Below the pieces are notes generated by a model, which was not told the origin of the DNA, did no database searches, and saw only the letters and a list, made by a program, of their open reading frames with translations. From Bradyrhizobium sp. AZCC 1721 (GTDB lineage: Bacteria; Pseudomonadota; Alphaproteobacteria; Rhizobiales; Xanthobacteraceae): a stretch of DNA of 64,000 nucleotides. The position numbers and the translations under genes were made by a program. The stretch lies in NCBI RefSeq assembly GCF_036924715.1, contig NZ_JAZHSB010000001.1:3153001-3217000 (forward strand), given 5' to 3'. This document shows, one piece after another, positions 43,915 to 52,891 of this stretch (its first letter is position 1; each line of letters begins with the position of its first letter).

Positions 43915-44607
43915 ATGAAACACCGACTCCTGGGGTTGTTGTTCGCATGCGCCTTGACCGCTCCCAGCTGGGCGGAAGAGGCGGATAAACCCATAATAGT
44001 GCCGGTGACGAAGGCACCTTTCCACTTGTTCACGTTCCAGGACGACCACATGTCACTTGAAAGTGTGACGTTACCTCCGGGCTTTTCGACAGGTTACCAT
44101 TCGCACGATCAGGATCTGGTTTTCGTCATCACGGCCGGCGCAAAGATAAAGAATCAAGTTCTCGGCAAAGAGCCGGTCGAAATAGAACTCAAGTTAGGGG
44201 CTGTCGGTTTTTCTTCCTACACAAAGACCCCAGGCGTGCATCAAGTCATCAATCTTGAAAGGGACCGTGCGATGCGGCTTCTTGCGGTTGGGATCGTCTA
44301 TCCTGAACCGGGGCGTTACACTGTCTCGACACGACCTGCAAAATACGAAGTGGCGCTGGATAACAATCGTGCTCGGGCTTGGCGGCTCAAGCTAAGTCCA
44401 GGTGAAAACGCTCCCACAATTCAGCAAACGGCTCCAGGCGCAAGGATCGTCGTTACTGGTGGTACGGTGACAGAAAAAAGACCCGGGAAGCCGGATCAGC
44501 CACTGGTGCTGAATAATCATGACTTCATGGTGATACCTGTCGAAGAGCGCGGCATTGAAAACAATGGAAATAGCGCAGTCGAGCTGGTGGAGATCGAGCT
44601 CAAATAA
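43915..44607 (+). CDS. Exported two-cupin protein
   Basis: A 230-residue protein; start ATG 43915 with GGGAGGG about 6 bases before it. Signal peptide MKHRLLGLLFACALTAPSWA. The mature part looks like two cupin-like lobes: one with STGYHSHDQDLVFVITAGAKI (two His, Glu/Gln) and TPGVHQVINLERD, and one with LKLSPGENAPTIQQTAPGARIVVTGGTVTE and HDFMVIPVEERGIENNG. Only the first lobe keeps metal-type His residues. DNA is about 52 percent GC in a 60-base sample, below the core. Function unknown; periplasmic. Confidence 0.75.
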   Translation: MKHRLLGLLFACALTAPSWAEEADKPIIVPVTKAPFHLFTFQDDHMSLESVTLPPGFSTGYHSHDQDLVFVITAGAKIKNQVLGKEPVEIELKLGAVGFSSYTKTPGVHQVINLERDRAMRLLAVGIVYPEPGRYTVSTRPAKYEVALDNNRARAWRLKLSPGENAPTIQQTAPGARIVVTGGTVTEKRPGKPDQPLVLNNHDFMVIPVEERGIENNGNSAVELVEIELK

Positions 44608-44762
44608 CACTCTAGCTTGCTTGCGGGCTGCTCTAAGCCGACAATGGTCGTTTCAGGGAAGTCGGCTTGTGGCCCGACTCTGATCTAGCCAGATGTCCGC
44701 GTTTGTGCTGCTGTTGGGGGCGAAGCGGTCGACGCGTCCATATAGAGTTCTAGGACGAATGA

Positions 44763-45161
44763 ATGCGGCAGATTCCGTTGGGAGCCAGAGGAACGTCGAC
44801 GTTGCGGGTGCAACCCGAACATCTTGCCGACCGATTCAAGGACGCCATATTGCCGCAAGTGCTTGCGACACCCGTGATGATCTTGATCATGGAAAACGCC
44901 GCGCTCAATGCCATAAGACCGTTTTTGGATCCAGGTGAAAGCGCGGTCGGTACTGCAGTAGATGTACAACACTTCGCCGCCACGCCTGTAGGCCACGAGG
45001 TGTGCGCGACGGCCGAGGTAATCAATGTCGAGGGGAAGCGAGTTGACTTCAAGGTGTCGGCAAGCGATGGCATAGAGGAGATCGGCAGCGGAACCCACCA
45101 GCGAATCGTGATCGATCTTCGTCCGTTCAACGAGCGCCTTGCCAAAAAGAAGAGCTACTAA
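44763..45161 (+). CDS. Hot-dog thioesterase, FlK-like
   Basis: A 132-residue protein; ATG 44763, with AGGA about 8 bases before. The pattern VLATPVMILIMENAALNAIRPFLDPGESAVGTAVDVQHFAATPVGHEVCATAEVINVEGKRVDFKVSASDG is that of the FlK family of hot-dog thioesterases, the fluoroacetyl-CoA thioesterase group. The Thr-Glu-His-type catalytic residues are seen as Thr (ATPV), Glu (MENA) and His (VGHEV). Most relatives hydrolyse other acyl-CoAs. Interesting company: a haloacetate-dehalogenase-like gene is 14 kb upstream, too far for an operon. Length complete. Confidence 0.82.
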   Translation: MRQIPLGARGTSTLRVQPEHLADRFKDAILPQVLATPVMILIMENAALNAIRPFLDPGESAVGTAVDVQHFAATPVGHEVCATAEVINVEGKRVDFKVSASDGIEEIGSGTHQRIVIDLRPFNERLAKKKSY

Positions 45162-45283
45162 CGAAACGGTCGGCCTGACATTGCGGCCAGCTCTTGATAC
45201 GCGTGCCGGACCTGCTCGTGAGGAAGCGGTACGCCTTGCGATCGGAAAGGGACAAATCGGGTGCGACAGAATGCGAGACTAGC

Positions 45284-45721
45284 GTGACTTCTCAGTGGCA
45301 GTATCAGGTTAGGTTCGATGTAAACGATTCCGCTACGGCGGAATCGGTACGCCGAAAACTCCGTGTTCCGGCACTGGCGCCGCTGTTCGATATCATCGCC
45401 GAGCATCGCGCTGCGCTGAAATGCCAGTTCGACGCCTTTGCGGAGTATGTCGTCGCAGCAGAAGAGCACGGCGTCGAAAATTATCCGCTCTACCAGTGGA
45501 CGAAGGCGACGATCGAGAATCCGGCGAAGAAGGAAAAGTATTTGAGATCATTTACAGTCTACGTGGACGACCGGGAGGTCTATGCCGAGGAGATTGCTGA
45601 CGCGCTGGAGGCGGACTTGCAACCGCTCGCCACTAGCGGGCTCATCACGCGAATATCCAAGTACGATACCAATCCCGCCAACAATCCTCAGCCGCCGCAG
45701 CGCCCCCGCGAGCGGAGCTAG
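45284..45721 (+). CDS. Hypothetical soluble protein
   Basis: About 145 residues, start uncertain: GTG 45284 is my choice (VTSQWQYQVRFDVND), while the frame stays open to TTG 45194. The protein is acidic and alpha/beta in look: SVRRKLRVPALAPLFDIIAEHRAALKCQFDAFAEYVVAAE, then SFTVYVDDREVYAEEIADALEADLQPLATSGLI. The C-terminal tail is Pro/Arg-rich. No family recognised. The DNA lacks strong coding anomalies, and it follows the thioesterase gene by 122 bases. Confidence 0.5.
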   Translation: MTSQWQYQVRFDVNDSATAESVRRKLRVPALAPLFDIIAEHRAALKCQFDAFAEYVVAAEEHGVENYPLYQWTKATIENPAKKEKYLRSFTVYVDDREVYAEEIADALEADLQPLATSGLITRISKYDTNPANNPQPPQRPRERS

Positions 45722-45899
45722 TCCATCCGCGAGAGCGAGCTGAATGCCCGTTCCTGGCCCTTCTGCGACATCGGGCTATGTCCGCTATTCCGCCGCTGTT
45801 GAGGGTTGAGCGGAGATCAGTCAGTCGCTTAATGAGTACACGCCCTAGTCAGCTCGGCATGGGTGGCTTTTTGGTCAGCGATTTATCGCGACGCCTTCG

Positions 45900-46466
45900 T
45901 CAGATAGGTGTCACGCGTTCGAAAAGGTGCTGATAGCGAAGCACTAGACCCCGATTATCCACCTCGAGCTCCGCCTCAAAGCCTGCCGAGACTCCGAGAT
46001 CCACGTAACGCACCCGATCCGGACCGAGACGGTCGTATCGTTGACGGGAGCGCTGTATCGTCATGGCCGCACCGTCCACGAAACAGGTATCGAGTGTGCG
46101 ACTCTGTCGGGCTCCGGCGGGTGTCCGGCGGATAGGGAAGGTGTTGCAGAAGGGGGTGACCGAAAGGTCGGGCTCTTCCGCACCGTCGAGATCGGGACGT
46201 TGTTGGCCGTTAACGCACCACCCGCCATCGGTCCGATCAAGGGTGAGGTGAGTGTGGCCGCCCGGGCCCCATCGGTCTACGTCCAGCGATTGAGTTCGCC
46301 AGTCAGGCGTCAGTCTCCATCGGTGGTCGAGGCGAAAGCCGCCGTCCTCCACGCAGATCACGGTCGATTCTGCCAAGACCGCGTCAGCGGAAATATGGAG
46401 CATCAATCGCTCCAGCCCGGTGACGTCCGTTCGGCGCCAGAATAGAATTTCGGAGTCGCCTTGCAA
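45900..46466 (-). CDS. Putative glycolipid-binding family protein (PF06475)
   Basis: A 188-residue protein. The blocks LFWRRTDVTGLERLMLHI, GFRLDHRWRLTPDWRTQSLDVD, GGWCVNGQQRPDLDGAEEPDLSVTPFCNTFPIRRT and RYVDLGVSAGFEAELEVDNRGLVLRYQHLFERV match the family named putative glycolipid-binding, a beta-barrel of about 180 residues. Actual binding is not proven for most members. It stands alone and reads toward the orphan at 45.3 kb. Start ATG 46466 fits the normal length. Confidence 0.82.
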   Translation of the reverse strand: MQGDSEILFWRRTDVTGLERLMLHISADAVLAESTVICVEDGGFRLDHRWRLTPDWRTQSLDVDRWGPGGHTHLTLDRTDGGWCVNGQQRPDLDGAEEPDLSVTPFCNTFPIRRTPAGARQSRTLDTCFVDGAAMTIQRSRQRYDRLGPDRVRYVDLGVSAGFEAELEVDNRGLVLRYQHLFERVTPI

Positions 46467-46679
46467 GATTGATCCTCGAATGGACCCAGACTGAAAACGA
46501 TTTTGGCCGATATCGGTTCCTGCACGAATTATGCTGACATCCGATGGGGCAAATCACTTCTGATTTTCAGAAATCAGGTCAAGCCCTGGAATCAAAAATA
46601 TTCCGCTTCGCGCCAGACCCAAATCACCGGTAAAACTCCGGCCATCCCGTCCCGAAGAAGAGGGGCGTTGGCCATCGTC

Positions 46680-47190
46680 ACGAACGTTGGGACGGGTTGC
46701 GGTGGACGCGGCAGCGTCGGGCGCGTGGATGTGGTCGCAGGGCGGCTTTGCCGTGAGCGAACACAGCGCGCAGGACGTACGGCGCTTAAACGCTTCCGCC
46801 AGTACTTCGGCTGACAAGCACTTGGCCGGTCGAAGTCTCTGGCAGAGGAAGCTGCGTACGGCAAAACCGTGTGGTCCTGGCACCCGTGGCTGGTGTTAAG
46901 CCGGCGGAGGTTCTTCGAAACCCGACCGGGTTCGATGAATCGCTAATCTGTCGGCGATGGAGGCAAAAGGAATTCGTCTCCAGGGAGAGCGCGGCATAAG
47001 CCCTAAACCCATCGCGCAGGGAATGCCGGGATGCTCCGGCTGTACCTGTATGCTCGTGTGCGCATTTCTTAAGTGCATTTGCACACGAGACCGCGGGTGC
47101 AGCAAGCACCCGGCATTCCCTGCGCCCTCTCATTTCGGGGCGCCGAGATTTCCCGCAATATCTCGGGCGAAATCGCGCCGCGAGATGCAT
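46680..47190. repeat. Bradyrhizobium-type structured multi-copy element
   Basis: An 837-base non-coding gap (46467-47303) holds this element. From about 46800 it shows blocks GGCAAAACCGTGTGGTCCTGGCACCC and GGAATTCGTCTCCAGGGAGAGCGCGGCATAAGCC, which I recall as repeated in many Bradyrhizobium genomes. The centre is a perfect 17-base inverted repeat, GCGCAGGGAATGCCGGG (47014-47030) and CCCGGCATTCCCTGCGC (47109-47125), with an inner pair TCGTGTGC and GCACACGA. A smaller hairpin follows at about 47143. Short frames exist on both strands, but none has convincing coding signals. It may be a mobile non-autonomous element or a structured RNA. Confidence 0.55.
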
Positions 47191-47303
47191 GCGCATGTCC
47201 GTCGCGCATTTCTGCGCCGCCGCTTGACGCCGTGGCCGTAAGCGAGGATTGAGAGAGGGCTTCGCCGAAAACGACCACGCGATAAACGACAAGAGGAAAC
47301 CCG

Positions 47304-47654
47304 ATGGCACGCGTTCGCTGTATTACCGAAATGGGCATGGGCGTCGACGTTCACGGACGCGATGCGACCAAAGCCGCCAACCGCGCCGTCTCGGACGCTA
47401 TCCGCCACTCCAGCCTCGGCTTTTTCCGGATGCTGGGAAAGACCGCCAACGATATGTTCGTGGAGGTTACCGTCGCGGTTCCAGACCCGAGCGGGGTCGA
47501 TACTGCAGCCGTTGCAAAGGAACTGCCTTACGGCACGGTGAACGTGACGGCGGTAAAGGGCGGGCTGGAAATTCCTGCCGAGAGCGGAAGCGACTCCATC
47601 ATCATTGCCAACGCTGCTGTGATTGTCAGTTTTGACGACGGCAAGACGGGCTAA
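47304..47654 (+). CDS. Lin0512-family protein
   Basis: A 116-residue protein. ARVRCITEMGMGVDVHGRDATKAANRAVSDAIRHSSLGFFRMLGKTANDMFVEVTVAVP and the following PYGTVNVTAVKGGLEI with IANAAVIVSFD match the Lin0512 family, a small alpha/beta domain of unknown function found next to amide- or ring-degrading genes. ATG 47304, with AAGAGG about 11 bases upstream. It lies 69 bases before the IlvD/Edd gene and probably shares its transcript. Confidence 0.85.
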   Translation: MARVRCITEMGMGVDVHGRDATKAANRAVSDAIRHSSLGFFRMLGKTANDMFVEVTVAVPDPSGVDTAAVAKELPYGTVNVTAVKGGLEIPAESGSDSIIIANAAVIVSFDDGKTG

Positions 47655-47723
47655 TTCGTTTTCAGTGTCAATCAAGCCGGACGCCAACGTCCGTGCAGTC
47701 AATCAGAAGACCTGGAGCGCCCG

Positions 47724-49445
47724 ATGACAACGCAAGACAGCAGCACCTATTGGAAGCGATCGCGGGTCGAGTTGCGTGCTGCCGGATTCGATCCGGACCG
47801 CGCCGCGGAGACCAGTGCGGTGGTGACCATTGCCAGCGCCTGGACCAACGCCCATCGCTGCAACAACCGTGTTCGCGCCATCACCGATCTCCTGGTGGAA
47901 ATCCTTGCCGAGCGCGGCGGGCAGGGGCTGGTCGTCGGCGCGCCGGCAGTATCGGACGCGTTGACGCAGGGCACGCCGACGGCGGGCTATAGCCTCGCAT
48001 CGCGCGATGTCGTTGCCGACTGTTTTGAGATCGGTCATTACGCGCACCATGGCGATGCGATGATCGTGATCTCCGGCTGCGACAAGACGGGAGCTGCCGC
48101 GCTGATGCCGCTGGCGCGGACGAATGCTTTCGGCCTTGTGCTCTATCCCGGCACCAGCACGCCGGGCCGCGTTTCGTTCGGCGCATGGGCGAGCAAAGGC
48201 AACAATCTGACGATCATGGATTACGCCGAGGCGCGCGCCGCCAATGAGTCCGGCCGCCTCTCCGGCGAGGAACTGCTGGAAGTCGAGCGCAACGTGATGC
48301 CGGGCAGCGGCACCTGTGGCGCGATGTTTACGGCCAACACCATGAGCACGATCGCGGAATCGATCGGCATGATGCTGCCGCGCGGCGCCTCGCATCCCGC
48401 TGACTATGATGCCGGCAGCGATATTCACGCCGATGTCCGCGCGCAGGCCCGCGCCTCGGTCGACGCGCTGTACCGGCTGATGCAGGCGGGCATCCGGCCA
48501 CGCGACATCATGACCGCGCGCGCCTTCGAAAATGCGATCACGACCGTCTATGCGATGGGCGGCTCGACCAACATGTACCTGCATCTGCTCGCGGTCGCGC
48601 GCGAGGCCCAGGTGCCGATCACGATCGAGCGCATCCAGCAAGTCGGCGAGCGCGTCCCGCTGCTCGCCAATTTGCAGCCGCACGGCCCGTTCGCGATGAG
48701 CAGCCTGCATGCGATCGGCGGCGTTCCAGTCGTCATGAAGGAGCTGCTTAGCGCGGGCCTTTTGCACGGCGACGTCATGACGGTGACCGGCAAGACGCTG
48801 GCAGAAAATCTCGCCGATGTTCCGACGCTGGAGCAGATGCCGCCGCAGGGGATCGTTTTTCCGGTGTCGAAACCGATCGCGCCGGCGAACAATCACATCA
48901 GCGTCCTGAAGGGCAATCTCGCACCGGAGAGCTGCCTGCTCAAATTATCGGGCAAGACCCTCGAGAAGGGGCAATTTCGCGGCACCGCGCGCGTATTCGA
49001 GTCCGAGGCCGATACGATGGCCGCGATCCGCGCCGGCGAGATCGTGCCGGGCAACGTCATCGTCGTGCGCAATGTCGGCCCGGTGGGCGGGCCCGGTATG
49101 CCGGAAATGGTAATGCTGACCATTCAGTTGCAGGGACAGGGTCTCGGTGAGGATGTCGCGCTGATCACCGACGGCCGTTTTTCCGGCGTCTCGCACGGCA
49201 TCCTGATCGGCCACGTCTCGCCGGAAGCCGCGCGGGGCGGCCCGATCGCTGCGGTGCGCGACGGTGACACCATTGTCATCGACCCAGGCGCCCGCACCGT
49301 GAATCTCGAAGTGTCAGCGGAAGAGATCGCCCGCCGCATGGCCGACTGGCGCGTCCCGGCCTCGTTGGCCGCGGTGCGACCGGGATCGGTGCACGACAAG
49401 TACATACGCCTGGTGTCGTCGGCGCATTACGGGTGTGTGTTATGA
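47724..49445 (+). CDS. IlvD/Edd-family dehydratase
   Basis: A 573-residue dehydratase of the dihydroxy-acid/phosphogluconate/sugar-acid family, which removes water using an Fe-S cluster and Mg2+. The three cluster Cys are in NAHRCNNR near residue 46, VISGCDKTG near 119, and [14 protein letters not shown] near 195. The C-terminal beta-barrel holds the general-base Ser in [10 protein letters not shown] near 490. The pattern fits the sugar-acid (xylonate/arabinonate) or D-gluconate subgroup rather than branched-chain IlvD, because the N-terminus and [10 protein letters not shown] region differ. The linked Lin0512 protein and no ilv genes support a catabolic or secondary role, which is inference. 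Confidence 0.86.
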   Translation: MTTQDSSTYWKRSRVELRAAGFDPDRAAETSAVVTIASAWTNAHRCNNRVRAITDLLVEILAERGGQGLVVGAPAVSDALTQGTPTAGYSLASRDVVADCFEIGHYAHHGDAMIVISGCDKTGAAALMPLARTNAFGLVLYPGTSTPGRVSFGAWASKGNNLTIMDYAEARAANESGRLSGEELLEVERNVMPGSGTCGAMFTANTMSTIAESIGMMLPRGASHPADYDAGSDIHADVRAQARASVDALYRLMQAGIRPRDIMTARAFENAITTVYAMGGSTNMYLHLLAVAREAQVPITIERIQQVGERVPLLANLQPHGPFAMSSLHAIGGVPVVMKELLSAGLLHGDVMTVTGKTLAENLADVPTLEQMPPQGIVFPVSKPIAPANNHISVLKGNLAPESCLLKLSGKTLEKGQFRGTARVFESEADTMAAIRAGEIVPGNVIVVRNVGPVGGPGMPEMVMLTIQLQGQGLGEDVALITDGRFSGVSHGILIGHVSPEAARGGPIAAVRDGDTIVIDPGARTVNLEVSAEEIARRMADWRVPASLAAVRPGSVHDKYIRLVSSAHYGCVL

Positions 49446-49522
49446 GGCTGCGGGAACTTGCCTGAACCAGTTGTACTGGGGCCTTGCCACAATCTTATGT
49501 TCATGATTTGTTCTGCGTTATC

Positions 49523-50066
49523 ATGGACGGTTTTGCAAGCTCTAGTAGTGGCCAAATATTCCTCGCGGCTCTTCCCGACGCGGGCACAGCAGCGCGAATT
49601 CACCGGCTGGCGGGCGTGCTCAAGCGCGCCCATTGCTTCAACGGCAAGCTCATCGCGCCAGACCGGCTGCACATTTCGCTATTTTCGCTGGGTGGGTTGC
49701 CGGACCGCCAGCTTTGCGCCGCCTGCGAGGCGGCCACGGAATTGCGGACCGAACCGTTCGAGGTCTCGTTCGATCGCACGGCAAGTTTCGGCGGGGGGCC
49801 GGGCAATCGTCCGTTTGTCCTGATTGGCGAGAAGGGATTGTGCCGGTTGCAGTCGTTTCGGCAAATGCTTGGTGTCGCGATGGCGCGCAGAGGATTGAGG
49901 CGGCTCGCCAATACGAATTTCACGCCGCATGTAACGTTGCTATATGACGCGCGCAGCGTGGATGAGTATCCGATCGAACCGGTTGTCTGGACTGTGACGG
50001 GAGTTGGTGCTCGTGCACAGCCAGAGGGGCCATCGGCATGTCGCGCGATGGCGCCTGTGCGGATGA
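49523..50066 (+). pseudogene. 2'-5' RNA ligase/phosphodiesterase-like protein, frameshifted
   Basis: A protein of the ThpR/2H phosphoesterase superfamily. ATG 49523 (MDGFASSSSGQIFLAALPDAG). The two catalytic H-x-S/T-x motifs are both present: LHISLFSLGG near residue 53 and PHVTLLYD near 136. After WTVT (near base 49996) one extra G in ACGGGAG shifts the frame; the next frame reads ELVLVHSQRGHRHVARWRLCG and ends in TGA 50064-50066, which is the usual C-terminal HSxRG strand. Joined product is about 180 residues, normal for the family. Confidence 0.85.
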
Positions 50067-50107
50067 TGGCCATCGGCCGCGAAAAACAGTGGAAGCTCCG
50101 AGCGGCG

Positions 50108-50743
50108 TTATTTCGCCGCCGCAAGCCTCTGGGTCATCTCCTCGATCGAGTTGAAGAAATGCGTCGGCCCCGCCGCTTGCAGGGCGGCGGGGATGGCATA
50201 GCCCCACGCCACCGCGCCCGAATCCATGCCGGCCGCCTTGGCGGCTTCGATGTCGCGGATCTCGTCGCCGATGCAGATCGTTTCCGCGGACCTTGCTTCC
50301 AGCCGTCGCGCGACCCGTCGAAACTTCCAGTGCTTTCCGAACACTGCGGCGCCACAGTCAAAGCGGCTGATCAGGGCGGTGGCGGGACCGAGCACCTGCC
50401 GGACGGATGCCTCGCTGTCGGAACTGACGACCGCGGTCTTGACACCAATGCGCTGAAGGTCGGCGAGCATCTCCGGGATGCCGGCAAACAGCGACGTCTC
50501 GTTCGCCGCCGTAAGCTTGCGCTTTCGCAGGTCGTTCACAATGGCCGGAAGCTGCCACGTCGACACGCCCAGCCTCGCCATGATTTCCCGCGCGGACAGC
50601 CCGCGCATTCCTTCCAGCTCCTCCGGGGTGACCGGCTTGAGATTGAAACGCGCGATCACGTCCTGAAAGGAGGCACGAAACCAGTCGATCGTATCGGCAA
50701 GCGTGCCGTCAAAGTCGAAGATGGCGAGGCGATAGCGTGTCAT
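50108..50743 (-). CDS. HAD-superfamily phosphatase (phosphoglycolate phosphatase-like)
   Basis: A 211-residue HAD hydrolase; start ATG 50743. Motif I FDFDGTLADT near residue 9 with the nucleophilic Asp and acid Asp, motif II VVSSDSEASVR near 107, motif III Lys in FGKHWKFRRV near 140, and motif IV ICIGDEIRDIEAAKAAGM near 165. The helical cap is between motifs I and II (FNLKPVTPEELEGMRGLSAREIM). These are the features of phosphoglycolate phosphatase-like HADs; the substrate is unknown. It lies convergent with the RNA-ligase-like gene. Confidence 0.88.
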   Translation of the reverse strand: MTRYRLAIFDFDGTLADTIDWFRASFQDVIARFNLKPVTPEELEGMRGLSAREIMARLGVSTWQLPAIVNDLRKRKLTAANETSLFAGIPEMLADLQRIGVKTAVVSSDSEASVRQVLGPATALISRFDCGAAVFGKHWKFRRVARRLEARSAETICIGDEIRDIEAAKAAGMDSGAVAWGYAIPAALQAAGPTHFFNSIEEMTQRLAAAK

Positions 50744-51010
50744 TGCAAGGCTCTCGTTGGAAATAGCTTCCGCGTTCAACGCTGAATACGCCAGGTTCGC
50801 GGCTTTCCCGTATAGCTTTACCGGCGCAACTCCAGCTCAGTGCAACCACGGTGCAGCGCATGGTGATTGGATCTGCCAATGAAGTTGTATTGCAAAAGTA
50901 AGAAATCAGTCGTTGCATCAATATGGCGAGAGTGCGATGATAGGGCATTGCGCGAGGCCGCTTTGCGATCGGCCTTTAATTGATATTTGATTTCATATGC
51001 GGTGATAATC

Positions 51011-52882
51011 ATGGAGTCCGTGTATCCATCACCTTCCGCGCGCAAGCTGCGCGTATATGCCTTCGATCCGCAAGCGGCGAATACGTTGGGCTCGGTCGGA
51101 TATGCCTACGCAACCATCGCACTGCCGTGGGAAGAAGCCTGGGAAGACAAGCTTGAGATCGGTCCGGTCAACGAGTATCTCGAAGTCATTGATATCGATC
51201 CGGCAAGCGGCCAGTTCTACCAGCCGGTCGATCTCAACGACCCTCATCTTCTGGCGCAGGATGGGCTGACGCCATCCGAAGGCAATCCGCAATTCCATCA
51301 GCAGATGGTTTTTGCGGTGGCGATGAAGGTCATTCATCTTTTCGAGCGAGCGCTCGGGCGCAAGGTGATCTGGTCGCCGCGCTGGAACAACAAGCCGGGA
51401 AAGCAGGGAAGATACGAGGCGGTGAAAAAGCTGCGTATCTATCCGCACGCCCTTCGGGAAGCGAACGCATATTACAGCAGGGAAAAGCGGGCTCTGTTGT
51501 TTGGATATTTTCGAAGCTCCAACGCTTCGGCCGGCGCCACTTGGATATTCACCGCGTTGTCGCACGATATTATCGCGCATGAAACCACGCATGCCGTGCT
51601 CGACGGCCTGCATCGTAGGTACGCGGAAGCGACCAGCCTGGACAGTCTCGCTTTTCACGAAGCCTTCGCCGACATTGTGGCACTGTTCTCCCACTTTACG
51701 CTCACCGAAGCGGTCTATGCGCATATACAGGAAGGTGGAGCACTGGACCGCATGACGCTTCTCAGCGGCCTCGCACAGCAGTTTGCCGCGGGCACTTCGG
51801 GGCATCCATCGCTCCGACAATATGTCGGCTCCGAACCTGATCCGGACCACCTCGCGCAAACCACTGAATGCCACGAGCGCGGCGCTATTCTGGTCGCCGC
51901 GGTGTTTGACGCCTTCCTCACAATCTTCGGAAAGCGCACCGAAGATCTGCTCCGGATCGGCGGGATCAAACGGGGCGAGAACAAGCGGCTCGACGCCGAT
52001 CTCACCGCGCGTCTGACGAGGGAGGCCGCCAAGACCGCAGATCATGTGCTTCGCATGTGCATGCGCGCGCTTGATTACATGCCACCTGTCGATGTGAGAT
52101 TTGGCGAGTTCCTTCGCGGCATAGTCACCGCCGACAACGATCTGGTGCCGGTAGATACCTATAATTATCGCATCGCCTTCGCAGAGGCGTTCCGCCGCCG
52201 TGGCATTATGGTCGAAGATTGTCTCTCCATGTCGCCGGAAAATCTGTTGTGGGAAAGTCCGGAGCAGATGCTGGGAAAGAATCCCCTGGATATCGCCGAC
52301 ATCGAGGCAATCGGGCTTGACCTCCGTTCCTATTATGGGCGGGACAAGATCATCGAAATTTCCGAGAAGAATCGTTTCAAGATATGGGATTGGCTGGTTG
52401 AGCCTGATCCCCGCAAGCCCTCGGTGGATCGTGACTGGGAAAAGGCACTGGGCGTCTACTTCATGCAGCCAGAGCGCCTGCGCCTGAACAGTATCGACTG
52501 GGGACAGGGCCCGAAGGTCGAAGTCCACAGCGTGCGCGCCACGCGCCGAAGTGGTCCCGATGGGCAGGATGTGCGCCAGCTTGTCGTCGAGGTGACGCAG
52601 CGACGACGCGGCTATCTTGATCCGGACGAACAGAAGAAGGCGGATAGGGGGCCGCCGCGAAAAAAGGCGGACTTCATCTTCCGGGGCGGCGCGACGTTGA
52701 TCATCGATCTCAGGGACAACCGTCTGCGTTACGTGATCCGCAAGCGCATTGATGACGAGGAGCGGCTCTGCGAGCAGCGCGAACTGTTGGCGCGGCCCGA
52801 TGGTTTTGGCTTCACTTATCTGTCCGATGAATCCGGAAGCGGTCGTCGCGAACCGTTTGCGATGGTTCATCGTGGCCAATAG
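51011..52882 (+). CDS. Thermolysin-like gluzincin metallopeptidase
   Basis: A 623-residue protein; start ATG 51011, with an upstream in-frame start possible. H190-E191-T-T-H194 in IIAHETTHAVLDGLH is the zinc-binding and general-base motif. Twenty-two residues later FHEAFADIVALF (Glu217, Asp221) corresponds to the E-x-x-x-D block of thermolysin-like enzymes, giving the third zinc ligand. A Tyr/His-rich loop and the SHP-type ECHERGAILVAAVFDAF helix follow, as in M4-like folds. The N-terminal 180 residues and the C-terminal 270 residues are not recognised; the latter is charged and beta-rich. No signal peptide, so cytosolic, which is unusual for this fold. The next gene starts 10 bases later, so they are one operon. 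Confidence 0.78.
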   Translation: MESVYPSPSARKLRVYAFDPQAANTLGSVGYAYATIALPWEEAWEDKLEIGPVNEYLEVIDIDPASGQFYQPVDLNDPHLLAQDGLTPSEGNPQFHQQMVFAVAMKVIHLFERALGRKVIWSPRWNNKPGKQGRYEAVKKLRIYPHALREANAYYSREKRALLFGYFRSSNASAGATWIFTALSHDIIAHETTHAVLDGLHRRYAEATSLDSLAFHEAFADIVALFSHFTLTEAVYAHIQEGGALDRMTLLSGLAQQFAAGTSGHPSLRQYVGSEPDPDHLAQTTECHERGAILVAAVFDAFLTIFGKRTEDLLRIGGIKRGENKRLDADLTARLTREAAKTADHVLRMCMRALDYMPPVDVRFGEFLRGIVTADNDLVPVDTYNYRIAFAEAFRRRGIMVEDCLSMSPENLLWESPEQMLGKNPLDIADIEAIGLDLRSYYGRDKIIEISEKNRFKIWDWLVEPDPRKPSVDRDWEKALGVYFMQPERLRLNSIDWGQGPKVEVHSVRATRRSGPDGQDVRQLVVEVTQRRRGYLDPDEQKKADRGPPRKKADFIFRGGATLIIDLRDNRLRYVIRKRIDDEERLCEQRELLARPDGFGFTYLSDESGSGRREPFAMVHRGQ

Positions 52883-52891
52883 GGGGCGTCA

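Noticed and set aside
44763..45161. Calling the FlK-like gene a fluoroacetyl-CoA thioesterase
   Set aside because: Specificity residues of true FlK cannot be confirmed, and most relatives act on other acyl-CoAs.
46554..47310. Several 70-170 codon frames in the gap before the Lin0512 gene
   Set aside because: They lie in a repeated, structured element on both strands with no conserved protein pattern.
47703..48896. A 397-codon frame on the minus strand across the IlvD/Edd gene
   Set aside because: Its product is Arg/His/Asp-rich without motifs, while the plus-strand frame has three cluster cysteines; it is an antisense shadow of high-GC codon use.
51029..52879. A 616-codon minus-strand frame opposite the metallopeptidase
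   Set aside because: No recognisable motif; the opposite frame has an intact zinc site and a proper start.
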